Part shown: positions 1-6,800 of the stretch, in pieces
Position numbering within the stretch: the stretch's first letter is position 1
Layout: each line of letters begins with the position of its first letter
DNA from: an uncultured Alphaproteobacteria bacterium
Lineage (GTDB): Bacteria; Pseudomonadota; Alphaproteobacteria; Rhizobiales; Rhizobiaceae
NCBI GenBank assembly: GCA_929200335.1
Contig: CAKMZG010000044.1
Coordinates: 1 to 10,572, forward strand
DNA: 10,572 nt
Direction: 5' to 3'
Translations under genes and position numbers: made by a program
Notes under the pieces: model-generated
The model's input: only the letters and a program-made list of their open reading frames with translations
Database searches by the model: none
What the model was told of the DNA's origin: nothing

Positions 1-257
1 TCACAATCTTCCAAGATAAGTCTTTCACATTTAAGATGAAAACGCCTCCTGCGTCTTTTCTTCTTAAGAAAGCTGCTAATTTGCAAAAAGCATCTCAAAC
101 ACCGGGTCGTGGTGCTGCTGTTGCATCTGTTACGCGTGCTCAAGTGCAAGAAATTGCTGAGACTAAAATGAAAGATTTGAATGCTAATGATATTGATGCT
201 GCGATGAAAATCATCGAAGGTCAAGCGCGTTCAATGGGTATTGAGGTGTCAGGCTAA
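1..257 (+). CDS. rplK: 50S ribosomal protein L11, 3' part (5' end outside window)
   Basis: This is the C-terminal 84 residues of L11, read in frame from base 3 to the TAA at 255-257. L11 is usually about 142 residues, so roughly the first 58 lie upstream of the window. L11 binds the GTPase-associated region of 23S rRNA at the base of the L7/L12 stalk and takes part in factor binding and the stringent response. The visible part has the family's KTPPASFLLKKAA segment at the domain junction. It then has the rRNA-binding C-terminal domain with VTRAQVQEIAETKMKDLNAN and the closing IIEGQARSMGIEV. The proline-rich N-terminal domain that contacts thiostrepton is not visible. The stop codon shares its last A with the rplA start (TAATG), which suggests translational coupling. 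Identification rests on sequence recognition and on gene order, and is secure. Confidence 0.97.
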   Translation, partial: TIFQDKSFTFKMKTPPASFLLKKAANLQKASQTPGRGAAVASVTRAQVQEIAETKMKDLNANDIDAAMKIIEGQARSMGIEVSG

Positions 258-955
258 TGGCTAAGTTTGGAAAACGTACGGCGGCTGTTCGTGAAAAAAT
301 TGACCGCAATAAATTATACTCAATCGCTGAGGCTGTTAGCTTTGTTAAAGAGGCTGCTAACGCAAAATTTGATGAAACTGTAGAAGTTGCATTGAATCTT
401 GGTGTTGATCCTCGTCACGCTGACCAAATGGTGCGTGGTGTTGTGAATTTGCCAAATGGTACAGGCCGCGATGTTCGTGTTGCTGTATTTGCTAAAAACG
501 AAAAAGCAGATGAAGCGAAAGCTGCGGGTGCTGATATCGTTGGTGCAGAAGATTTGATGGAAGCTGTTCAATCAGGTAAGATTGATTTCGATCGTTGTAT
601 TGCAACTCCTGATATGATGCCAGTCGTTGGTCGTTTGGGTAAAGTGTTGGGTCCTCGTAACCTTATGCCAAATCCAAAAACTGGCACAGTGACACCTGAT
701 GTTGCTGCTGCTGTTAAGGCTGCTAAGGGTGGAGCTGTTGAATTCCGTGTGGAAAAAGCAGGTATCATTCAAGCTGGCGTTGGTAAGGCATCATTTGATG
801 CGGCTAAAATTGAAGAGAATTTTAAAGCTCTAGTTGATGCTGTGATGAAAGCAAAGCCTGCAGGTGCTAAAGGCACATATTTGCAACGTGTTGCTATCTC
901 ATCAACAATGGGGCCTGGCATTAAGGTTGATCCATCATCTGTATTGGATGTCTAG
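257..955 (+). CDS. rplA: 50S ribosomal protein L1
   Basis: This encodes a 232-residue L1, the normal length for the family. L1 forms the mobile L1 stalk on 23S rRNA near the E site and helps release deacylated tRNA. In many bacteria it also represses translation of its own rplK-rplA mRNA. The signature GRLGKVLGPRNLMPNPKTGT lies at about residues 125-144, and the closing rRNA-binding stretch with TYLQRVAISSTMGPGIKVD at about 207-225. Both belong to the split two-domain L1 fold. The ATG at 257 overlaps the rplK stop by one base. A GAGGTG at 243-248, inside the rplK end, serves as ribosome binding site with 8 bases of spacing. The stop is TAG at 953-955. No L1-binding repressor site can be seen, since the start of the rplK mRNA lies outside the window. 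Confidence 0.98.
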   Translation: MAKFGKRTAAVREKIDRNKLYSIAEAVSFVKEAANAKFDETVEVALNLGVDPRHADQMVRGVVNLPNGTGRDVRVAVFAKNEKADEAKAAGADIVGAEDLMEAVQSGKIDFDRCIATPDMMPVVGRLGKVLGPRNLMPNPKTGTVTPDVAAAVKAAKGGAVEFRVEKAGIIQAGVGKASFDAAKIEENFKALVDAVMKAKPAGAKGTYLQRVAISSTMGPGIKVDPSSVLDV

Positions 956-1004
956 CTCATAGAGTTATCCTAGGTGATTGGTTTAATTGAGCCATAATAA
1001 GAAT

Positions 1005-1036
1005 TATTCCGCGAGATTTGAAAAAGTCGCGGAATA
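1005..1036. repeat. 10-bp perfect inverted repeat (hairpin) downstream of rplA
   Basis: TATTCCGCGA (1005-1014) and TCGCGGAATA (1027-1036) are perfect reverse complements around a 12-base loop. The repeat sits 49 bases after the rplA stop. No run of T follows on the + strand (ATGTTCAAAG), so it is not a canonical intrinsic terminator. It could protect the 3' end of an rplK-rplA transcript, be a processing site, or act as a weak attenuator before the rplJ leader. The pairing is seen directly and the role is inferred. Confidence 0.6.
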
Positions 1037-1059
1037 TGTTCAAAGAGAAAAATAATTTT

Positions 1060-1408
1060 GATCTTTGAACCTCCTGTCCGAGACTGTAGGTGGTGGGTTG
1101 TAAAACTTGCTTTAATACAAGAATTGGGTCGAGCAGGTTTAGATTTGGAGCGGCTGTTGGCTGTGAACAATTTTAAGCTGTACAACTTTACTCTATGTGT
1201 CTACAATCGATGTGCAGAAGATATAATAGTTTTACTTTTATTTCGTTCAAACTTTTTCGCCTTGTCGCTTTTCTTAAGAGAAGTATGCAAGGGGGCAGGA
1301 ACCTCGAGCGTCACTTTTAAAAACTTCCTGAATTGGAGGTGGTTAGAAGCGGCAAAGGCAAACCGATGGTGATCGTGAAAATGTGAGCCGTCAAACTGGA
1401 GAGACTAA
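1060..1408 (+). ncRNA. Probable L10 (rplJ) autoregulatory mRNA leader; the 956-1408 gap has no protein gene
   Basis: The 453-base gap between rplA and rplJ has no open frame with family likeness and is best read as a long untranslated leader. At 1069-1094, ACCtCCT and AGGtGGT form a helix broken by one T-T mismatch. They enclose GTCCGAGACTGT, which resembles the CCGAGAC-GTAGGTG element of the bacterial ribosomal L10 leader. In that family the L10-L7/L12 complex binds the RNA and represses rplJ-rplL translation. Further down, ACCTC (1301-1305) can pair with GAGGT (1336-1340). CGGC (1350-1353) can pair with GCCG (1387-1390) just ahead of the rplJ ribosome binding site. The 3' limit is set at the rplJ start. 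The 5' limit is approximate. The motif match is from memory and the fold was not computed. Confidence 0.5.
1200..1227 (+). promoter_or_regulatory. Candidate sigma-70 type promoter inside the rplA-rplJ gap
   Basis: A perfect TATAAT lies at 1222-1227. It is preceded after 16 bases by TCTACA at 1200-1205, which matches four of six positions of the TTGACA box. Transcription would start near 1234 and give a leader of about 175 bases before rplJ. Escherichia coli has a promoter between rplA and rplJ, so one here is plausible. Against it, the region is AT-rich, where a chance TATAAT is common. The L10-leader-like motif at 1069-1094 lies upstream and would be absent from such a transcript. Confidence 0.35.
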
Positions 1409-1915
1409 GTGGAAAAAGCGGAAAAGCTCGAATTTGTCTCAACAATGAACGAAACGTTGAAAGACACTGGTTCTATTGTTGTAGCCCACTATGCGGGTCT
1501 AACTGTGGCTGATATGACTACATTGCGTAGTCAAATGCAGGATGCAGGTGGAACTGTTAAAGTAGCAAAAAACCGTCTTATGAAACTTGCTCTTAAAGGC
1601 ACGGAAATTGAACATATCTCTGATTTGTTCTCTGGCCCAACTGTAATCGCCTATTCAGACGATCCAGTTGCTGCTCCTAAAGTCGCTGTAGAATTTGCTA
1701 AGAAAAACGAAAACCTCGTTGTTCTTGGTGGTGCTATGGGCGAAACCAACCTTGATGTGAATGGTGTGAAGTCTCTTGCTTCTCTTCCATCACTTGATGA
1801 GTTGCGTGGTAAACTTGTTGGTCTTCTACAAGCACCAGCAGGCAAAATCGCACAACTTACCAACGCACCAGCTGGTGCTGTTGCTCGTGTTGTCGGAGCA
1901 TATGCTGCAAAATAA
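1409..1915 (+). CDS. rplJ: 50S ribosomal protein L10
   Basis: This encodes L10 of 168 residues, close to the usual length. L10 anchors the L7/L12 dimers to 23S rRNA next to L11 and, with L7/L12, acts as translational repressor of its own mRNA in studied bacteria. The N-terminal rRNA-binding domain shows the family's HYAGLTVADM (27-36) and TVKVAKNRLMKLAL (49-62). The alanine-rich end from about 140 is the helix that holds L7/L12 dimers. The start is GTG at 1409, chosen because GGAGAG at 1398-1403 gives good spacing and MEKAEKLEFV matches the conserved alphaproteobacterial N-terminus. The next ATG (1445) would remove conserved residues. The stop is TAA at 1913-1915, and rplL follows after 73 bases with no terminator between. 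The GTG start and the structured leader fit tight translational control. Confidence 0.98.
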   Translation: MEKAEKLEFVSTMNETLKDTGSIVVAHYAGLTVADMTTLRSQMQDAGGTVKVAKNRLMKLALKGTEIEHISDLFSGPTVIAYSDDPVAAPKVAVEFAKKNENLVVLGGAMGETNLDVNGVKSLASLPSLDELRGKLVGLLQAPAGKIAQLTNAPAGAVARVVGAYAAK

Positions 1916-1988
1916 GAGTGGGTCTATTAAGACACATAGAATATTAAATCTCTAAACTATTAAGTTTGAACGTATAAGGAATATTATC

Positions 1989-2360
1989 ATGGCTGATCTA
2001 GCAAAGATCGTAGAAGAACTTTCAGCTCTAACTGTAATGGAAGCTGCTGAACTATCTAAACTTTTGGAAGAAACTTGGGGTGTGTCTGCTGCTGCTCCTG
2101 TAGCTGTTGCTGCTGCTGGTGGTGCACCTGCTGAAGCTGCTGAAGAAAAAGACGAATTTGATGTTGTGCTAACTGATGCTGGCGCACAAAAAATTAACGT
2201 TATTAAAGAAGTTCGCGGCATCACAGGTCTTGGCTTGAAAGAAGCTAAAGATCTTGTTGAAGGCGCACCTAAAGCTGTTAAAGAAGGCATTTCTAAAGGT
2301 GAAGCTGAAGAAATTCAGAAGAAACTTGAAGAAGCTGGCGCTAAGGTTGAACTTAAGTAA
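1989..2360 (+). CDS. rplL: 50S ribosomal protein L7/L12
   Basis: This encodes the 123-residue stalk protein L7/L12, present in several copies per ribosome, which recruits and stimulates the translational GTPases. Residues 1-31 (MADLAKIVEELSALTVMEAA and onward) form the dimerising, L10-binding domain. An Ala/Pro/Gly-rich hinge runs from about 32 to 53. The globular factor-binding domain follows with KINVIKEVRGITGLGLKEAK at 68-87, which holds the conserved basic and hydrophobic contact residues. The ATG at 1989 follows AAGGA (1976-1980) with 8 bases of spacing. The 73-base rplJ-rplL spacer is AT-rich. It carries a repeated CTATTAAG (1924-1931 and 1957-1964) and a weak AAACT/AGTTT hairpin (1954-1967) but no clear promoter. 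L7/L12 is made in excess of L10, and its separate strong ribosome binding site agrees with that. The product is acidic and low in complexity, as expected. Confidence 0.98.
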   Translation: MADLAKIVEELSALTVMEAAELSKLLEETWGVSAAAPVAVAAAGGAPAEAAEEKDEFDVVLTDAGAQKINVIKEVRGITGLGLKEAKDLVEGAPKAVKEGISKGEAEEIQKKLEEAGAKVELK

Positions 2361-2375
2361 GTTCTTAACCTTGCC

Positions 2376-2401
2376 TTTAACGCTCAAAATTGAGTGTTAA
2401 A
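2376..2401 (+). repeat. 11-bp hairpin after rplL, candidate attenuator or processing site
   Basis: TTTAACGCTCA (2376-2386) pairs with TGAGTGTTAAA (2391-2401) around the loop AAAT, with a single G-U wobble. It begins 16 bases after the rplL stop. No T-run follows, so it is not a standard terminator. In E. coli the rplL-rpoB gap holds a partial terminator and an RNase III cleavage site, and this hairpin sits in the equivalent place. The pairing is seen and the function is by analogy. Confidence 0.55.
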
Positions 2402-2412
2402 TGAATGAATTT

Positions 2413-2434
2413 GGCCTCGGATCCGTCCGGGGCC
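2413..2434 (+). repeat. GC-rich 9-bp hairpin with tetraloop in the rplL-rpoB spacer
   Basis: GGCCTCGGA (2413-2421) pairs with TCCGGGGCC (2426-2434) around the four-base loop TCCG. One T-G pair interrupts an otherwise perfect and mostly GC stem. It is among the strongest short-loop stems in the window. What follows is GCCTCTG, not a T-run, so full intrinsic termination is unlikely. RNA stabilisation, pausing or processing is more likely. It lies 11 bases after the preceding hairpin. Confidence 0.6.
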
Positions 2435-2450
2435 GCCTCTGTATGAAGGA

Positions 2451-2525
2451 GCAGGTATTTTATTACTTGCAATTATTAACCTGTTGAAACAGGTGTCCTG
2501 AGGGTCCGATTGGATGGGGCCTTTT
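2451..2525 (+). promoter_or_regulatory. Structured rpoB leader: three further hairpins
   Basis: Three short inverted repeats follow in a row. GCAGGTA (2451-2457) pairs with TACTTGC (2464-2470) with one G-U. ACCTGT (2479-2484) pairs perfectly with ACAGGT (2489-2494) around TGAA. AGGGTCC (2501-2507) can pair with GGGCCTT (2517-2523) with two G-U wobbles, and this last one is followed by T at 2522-2525, giving a terminator-like look. GTTGAAAC (2483-2490) can instead pair with GTTTCAAC (2534-2541), which would break the second hairpin. The set may attenuate or pace transcription into rpoB. All of this is pairing seen by eye, with no energy calculation. Confidence 0.4.
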
Positions 2526-2603
2526 GGCGACAGGTTTCAACTCAAGTCAGAAACGGTATTTGGTTGGCCTCAAATATCCCCCTGGCAGCTCGAAGGAACG
2601 ATG

Positions 2604-5600
2604 ATGGCTCAAAACCACGTTTTTAATGGTCGTAAGCGCGTACGAAAATATTTTGGAAATATCACTGAAGTAGCAGAAATGCCAAATCTGATCGAGGTGC
2701 AAAAAGCATCTTATGATCAATTTTTAATGGTCGAAGAGCCAGAAGGCGGTCGTGCTAATGAAGGTTTGCAAGCGGTATTTAATTCCGTATTTCCTATTTC
2801 TGATTTCACAGGTGCTGCGTCTTTAGAATTTTTATCTTATTCATATGACCAACCTAAATATGATGTTGACGAATGTCGTCAACGTGACATGACCTATTCT
2901 GCACCACTGAAAGTGACTTTGCGTCTTGTGGTGTTTGATGTGGATGAAGATACAGGTGCAAAATCTGTTCGTGATATTAAAGAACAAGATGTTTACATGG
3001 GCGACATGCCTTTGATGACTTCAAACGGTACGTTCGTTGTGAATGGTACTGAGCGTGTTATCGTATCTCAAATGCACAGATCACCAGGTGTATTCTTTGA
3101 TCATGATAAGGGTAAAACACACTCATCAGGTAAATTGCTTTTTGCTTCTCGTATCATTCCTTACCGTGGTTCATGGTTAGATATTGAATTTGATGCAAAA
3201 GACATTGTTTATGCACGTATTGATCGTCGCCGCAAAATTCCTGCGACAACGCTTCTTATGGCGCTTGGTCTTGATGGTGAAGAAATCCTATCAACATTCT
3301 ATTCAAGTTGCGTATTTTCACGCAATGACGAGAATTGGAAGGTGCCTTTTAATCCAGATCAATTGAAAGGTTCTAAGCCAGCACTAGATATCATTGATGG
3401 TGATACTGGTGAGGTGATAATCGAGGCTGGTAAAAAAGTTACCGCCCGCATGTTGAAGCAATTGAGTGAGAAGGGCGTTAAAACCCTTAGCGCGCCATTA
3501 GATGATATTTATGGCCGCTATATCGCAGAAGATATTGTTAACATGGATACTGGTGAGATTTATGCTGAAGCTGGTGATGAGATTGATGAGAAGCTTTTAA
3601 ACAGCTTGTTTGAGCAAGGTTATAATGATCTGCCTGTGCTTGAGATTGATCACATTAATGTTGGTGCTTATATTCGTAACACATTGGCTGCTGATAAAAA
3701 TGATTCACACCAAGATGCTCTGTTTGACATCTACCGCGTGATGCGCCCAGGTGAACCACCAACCATGGAAACTGCGCAGGCTATGTTCAATTCATTATTC
3801 TTTGAAGAAGAGCGTTATGATCTATCGGCTGTTGGTCGTGTGAAAATGAACATGCGTCTTGATTTGGATGTGGATGATACAGTTCGTGTTCTTCGTAAAG
3901 AAGATATTTTGGAAGTTGTGAAAACCCTTGTTGGTCTTCGCGACGGTCATGGCGAAATTGATGACATTGATAACCTTGGCAACCGTCGTGTTCGCTCTGT
4001 TGGTGAGTTGATGGAAAATCAATATCGCATCGGTCTATTGCGTATGGAGCGTGCTATTAAAGAGCGTATGTCTTCCATTGAGATCGATACAGTGATGCCG
4101 CATGATTTGATTAATGCAAAGCCTGCAGCAGCAGCTGTTCGTGAGTTCTTTGGATCAAGTCAATTGTCTCAATTTATGGATCAGACGAACCCATTGTCTG
4201 AGATTACCCATAAACGTCGTCTATCAGCACTAGGACCTGGTGGTCTAACCCGCGAACGCGCTGGCTTTGAGGTGCGCGATGTGCATCCAACACACTACGG
4301 TCGTATTTGTCCGATTGAAACTCCAGAGGGTCCAAACATTGGTTTGATCAACTCGCTAGCAACATTTGCTCGTGTGAATAAATATGGTTTCATTGAAGGC
4401 CCTTACCGTAAAGTGATTGATGGCAAGGTAACCGATGAGGTGATTTATCTTTCCGCTATGGAAGAGGCTAAATACACTGTTGCTCAGGCTAATGCTGTAT
4501 TAAAAGATGACAATTCATTTGATAATGAATTCATCATTTCGCGTCATGCGGGCGAGGTTTTAATGGCGCCGCGAGATCAAGTTGATCTTATGGATGTGTC
4601 ACCAAAGCAGTTAGTATCTGTTGCGGCTTCTCTAATTCCATTCCTAGAAAACGATGACGCCAACCGTGCGTTGATGGGCTCTAACATGATGCGTCAGGCT
4701 GTGCCATTGGTACGTGCTGAAGCGCCATTTGTTGGTACAGGTATGGAGCATGTTGTGGCTCGTGATTCTGGTGCTGCTATTTGTGCGCGTCGTACTGGTA
4801 TTGTTGATCAGGTGGATGCAACCCGTATCGTTGTTCGTGTAACGGAAGATGTGGATGCTTCTGAATCAGGTGTTGATATCTATCGCTTGATGAAGTTCCA
4901 ACGTTCAAACCAAAGCACATGTATTAACCAACGCCCACTTGTGCGTGTTGGGGATCATATCAATAAAGGCGATATTTTAGCCGATGGTCCATCAACGGAT
5001 CTTGGTGATTTGGCCCTTGGCCGTAACGTGCTTGTGGCCTTTATGCCATGGAACGGTTACAACTTTGAGGATTCCATCCTATTATCTGAGCGCATTGTGC
5101 GTGATGATGTTTTCACCTCAATTCACATTGAAGAATTTGAAGTGATGGCACGTGATACCAAAATGGGGCCAGAGGAAATCACGCGTGATATTCCTAATGT
5201 TTCTGAAGAGGCGTTGAAAAACCTTGATGAGGCGGGCATTACCTATATTGGTGCTGAAGTTGGCCCTGGTGATATTTTGGTGGGTAAAATCACACCAAAA
5301 GGCGAAAGCCCAATGACACCTGAGGAAAAACTTCTCCGTGCGATCTTTGGCGAAAAAGCCAGTGATGTTCGTGATACATCGCTTCGCATGTCACCAGGTG
5401 CTTTTGGTACTGTTGTGGAAGTTCGTGTTTTCAACCGTCATGGTATTGAAAAAGATGAACGTGCAATGTCTATCGAGCGTGAAGAAATTGAAGCGCTAGC
5501 AAAAGACCGTGATGATGAGCAAGCTATTCTTGATCGTAATACTTATGGTCGTTTGTCAGACATGCTTATGGGCTATGTTGGATCAGCAGGTCCAAAAGGC

Positions 5601-6800
5601 TTTAAAGTAGGTTCAAAAGTAACTGAAGAAGTATTGGCCGAATATCCTCGTTCACAGTGGTGGTTGTTTGCTTTAGAAGACGAAAAAGCACAATCTGCTG
5701 TTGAAGCACTTCGTAATCAATATGATGACAGCAAGAAATTGCTTGAAGGCCGCTTCATGGATAAGGTTGAAAAACTTCAACGTGGTGATGAGTTATCGCC
5801 TGGTGTGATGAAAATGGTTAAAGTTTTCGTTGCTATCAAGCGTAAGCTACAGCCTGGTGATAAGATGGCTGGTCGACATGGTAACAAAGGGGTTGTGTCT
5901 CGCATCCTACCTGTTGAAGATATGCCATTCTTGGAAGACGGTACGCATGCCGACATTGTGTTGAACCCACTTGGGGTGCCATCACGAATGAACGTTGGGC
6001 AGATTTTAGAAACCCATTTGGGTTGGGCTGCTGCTGGCATGGGTAGGCAAATCGGTGAGATGATCAAGGCTTATAATAAGTCTGGTGACATCAAGCCGCT
6101 TCGTAGCACCATGGAGTACCTCTATCCTAAATATGAGCGCAATGAGCCTGTTCATGATTTTGATGATGAGAGTATCATGCGTCTTGCGGATCAGACAAAA
6201 CATGGTGTTTGCATTGCAACGCCTGTTTTTGATGGTGCACATGAGCCAGATATCGTTGAGATGTTGGAAAAAGCTGGCCTTAATGGTTCAGGTCAATCCA
6301 CACTTTATGATGGCCGTACGGGTGAACAATTCGACCGTCAGGTGACAATGGGCTATATTTATATGCTTAAACTTCACCACTTGGTTGATGATAAAATCCA
6401 TGCGCGATCTATCGGTCCATATTCGCTTGTGACGCAACAACCATTGGGCGGTAAAGCTCAATTTGGTGGTCAGCGTTTTGGTGAGATGGAAGTGTGGGCA
6501 TTGGAAGCTTATGGCGCAGCCTATACGCTTCAAGAAATGTTGACAGTGAAATCCGATGATGTTGCTGGCCGTACTAAGGTTTATGAAAGCATTGTTCGTG
6601 GTGATGATGCCTTTGAAACCGGTATTCCAGAAAGCTTCAACGTATTGATCAAAGAGATGCGTTCACTGGGTCTAAATGTGGAATTGGATAATACCCAAGC
6701 TCACTTAGAAGACATGAGTGAAGAAGGTGAAGATCCAGACGGTTCTCCTGAAGGTGATACACCTGATGGCGACGCAGATCTATCTGACGCAGCTGAATAA
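2604..6800 (+). CDS. rpoB: DNA-directed RNA polymerase subunit beta
   Basis: This encodes the RNA polymerase beta subunit, 1398 residues, which with beta' forms the catalytic core. The start at 2604 gives MAQNHVFNGRKRVRKYFG, the order's usual N-terminus, with AAGGA at 2593-2597. ATG 2601 is possible but too close to that site, and the frame also runs 30 codons upstream to ATG 2514. In order there are the protrusion and lobe, and a beta-beta' module-like insertion with two repeats (262-357). The rifampicin region follows at 518-543 with D526, H536 and S541, all in the sensitive form (E. coli D516, H526, S531). Then come PIETPEGPNIGLINSLA, the flap, and the active-site motif GDKMAGRHGNKG at 1085-1096 with K1087 and K1095. 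The clamp-connecting GQRFGEMEVWALEAYGA starts near 1289. The last 28 residues are highly acidic (12 Asp or Glu, no Lys or Arg), making the protein slightly longer than related betas. The stop is TAA at 6798-6800. Confidence 0.98.
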   Translation: MAQNHVFNGRKRVRKYFGNITEVAEMPNLIEVQKASYDQFLMVEEPEGGRANEGLQAVFNSVFPISDFTGAASLEFLSYSYDQPKYDVDECRQRDMTYSAPLKVTLRLVVFDVDEDTGAKSVRDIKEQDVYMGDMPLMTSNGTFVVNGTERVIVSQMHRSPGVFFDHDKGKTHSSGKLLFASRIIPYRGSWLDIEFDAKDIVYARIDRRRKIPATTLLMALGLDGEEILSTFYSSCVFSRNDENWKVPFNPDQLKGSKPALDIIDGDTGEVIIEAGKKVTARMLKQLSEKGVKTLSAPLDDIYGRYIAEDIVNMDTGEIYAEAGDEIDEKLLNSLFEQGYNDLPVLEIDHINVGAYIRNTLAADKNDSHQDALFDIYRVMRPGEPPTMETAQAMFNSLFFEEERYDLSAVGRVKMNMRLDLDVDDTVRVLRKEDILEVVKTLVGLRDGHGEIDDIDNLGNRRVRSVGELMENQYRIGLLRMERAIKERMSSIEIDTVMPHDLINAKPAAAAVREFFGSSQLSQFMDQTNPLSEITHKRRLSALGPGGLTRERAGFEVRDVHPTHYGRICPIETPEGPNIGLINSLATFARVNKYGFIEGPYRKVIDGKVTDEVIYLSAMEEAKYTVAQANAVLKDDNSFDNEFIISRHAGEVLMAPRDQVDLMDVSPKQLVSVAASLIPFLENDDANRALMGSNMMRQAVPLVRAEAPFVGTGMEHVVARDSGAAICARRTGIVDQVDATRIVVRVTEDVDASESGVDIYRLMKFQRSNQSTCINQRPLVRVGDHINKGDILADGPSTDLGDLALGRNVLVAFMPWNGYNFEDSILLSERIVRDDVFTSIHIEEFEVMARDTKMGPEEITRDIPNVSEEALKNLDEAGITYIGAEVGPGDILVGKITPKGESPMTPEEKLLRAIFGEKASDVRDTSLRMSPGAFGTVVEVRVFNRHGIEKDERAMSIEREEIEALAKDRDDEQAILDRNTYGRLSDMLMGYVGSAGPKGFKVGSKVTEEVLAEYPRSQWWLFALEDEKAQSAVEALRNQYDDSKKLLEGRFMDKVEKLQRGDELSPGVMKMVKVFVAIKRKLQPGDKMAGRHGNKGVVSRILPVEDMPFLEDGTHADIVLNPLGVPSRMNVGQILETHLGWAAAGMGRQIGEMIKAYNKSGDIKPLRSTMEYLYPKYERNEPVHDFDDESIMRLADQTKHGVCIATPVFDGAHEPDIVEMLEKAGLNGSGQSTLYDGRTGEQFDRQVTMGYIYMLKLHHLVDDKIHARSIGPYSLVTQQPLGGKAQFGGQRFGEMEVWALEAYGAAYTLQEMLTVKSDDVAGRTKVYESIVRGDDAFETGIPESFNVLIKEMRSLGLNVELDNTQAHLEDMSEEGEDPDGSPEGDTPDGDADLSDAAE
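3387..3674 (+). repeat. Two 48-residue repeats within RpoB (residues 262-357)
   Basis: Copy 1 (residues 262-309) and copy 2 (310-357) share the pattern D-I-x(3)-DTGE-x(3)-EAG, then LL or ML, then a glycine and a leucine. Examples are DTGEVIIEAGKKV and DTGEIYAEAGDEI. The repeat is visible in the protein but little in the DNA, so it is old. The place corresponds to the lineage insertion in the beta lobe that contains beta-beta' module folds in E. coli. It is a known architectural feature of proteobacterial beta subunits, not a mobile sequence. Confidence 0.6.

Noticed and set aside
993..998. CATAAT as a -10 box shortly after rplA
   Set aside because: No acceptable -35 box at 15-19 bases upstream.
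1058..1372. 104-codon open frame in the rplA-rplJ gap
   Set aside because: No family likeness, no good ribosome binding site, and it overlaps the L10-leader-like motif, the candidate promoter and several hairpins. Best read as untranslated leader.
1952..2290. 112-codon antisense frame over rplL
   Set aside because: It is the reverse of the Ala-rich L7/L12 gene, giving Ala/Ser repeats without a recognisable domain.
2365..2381. CtrA-like site TTAA...TTAAC after rplL
   Set aside because: The spacing is one base longer than the usual TTAA-N7-TTAAC, and it lies within a hairpin inside an operon, so a chance match is more likely.
4155..4232. Possible rifampicin-resistance substitutions in RpoB
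   Set aside because: The Thr and Leu at E. coli positions 518 and 530 are ordinary alphaproteobacterial variants. D526, H536 and S541 here (E. coli 516, 526, 531) are the sensitive residues.
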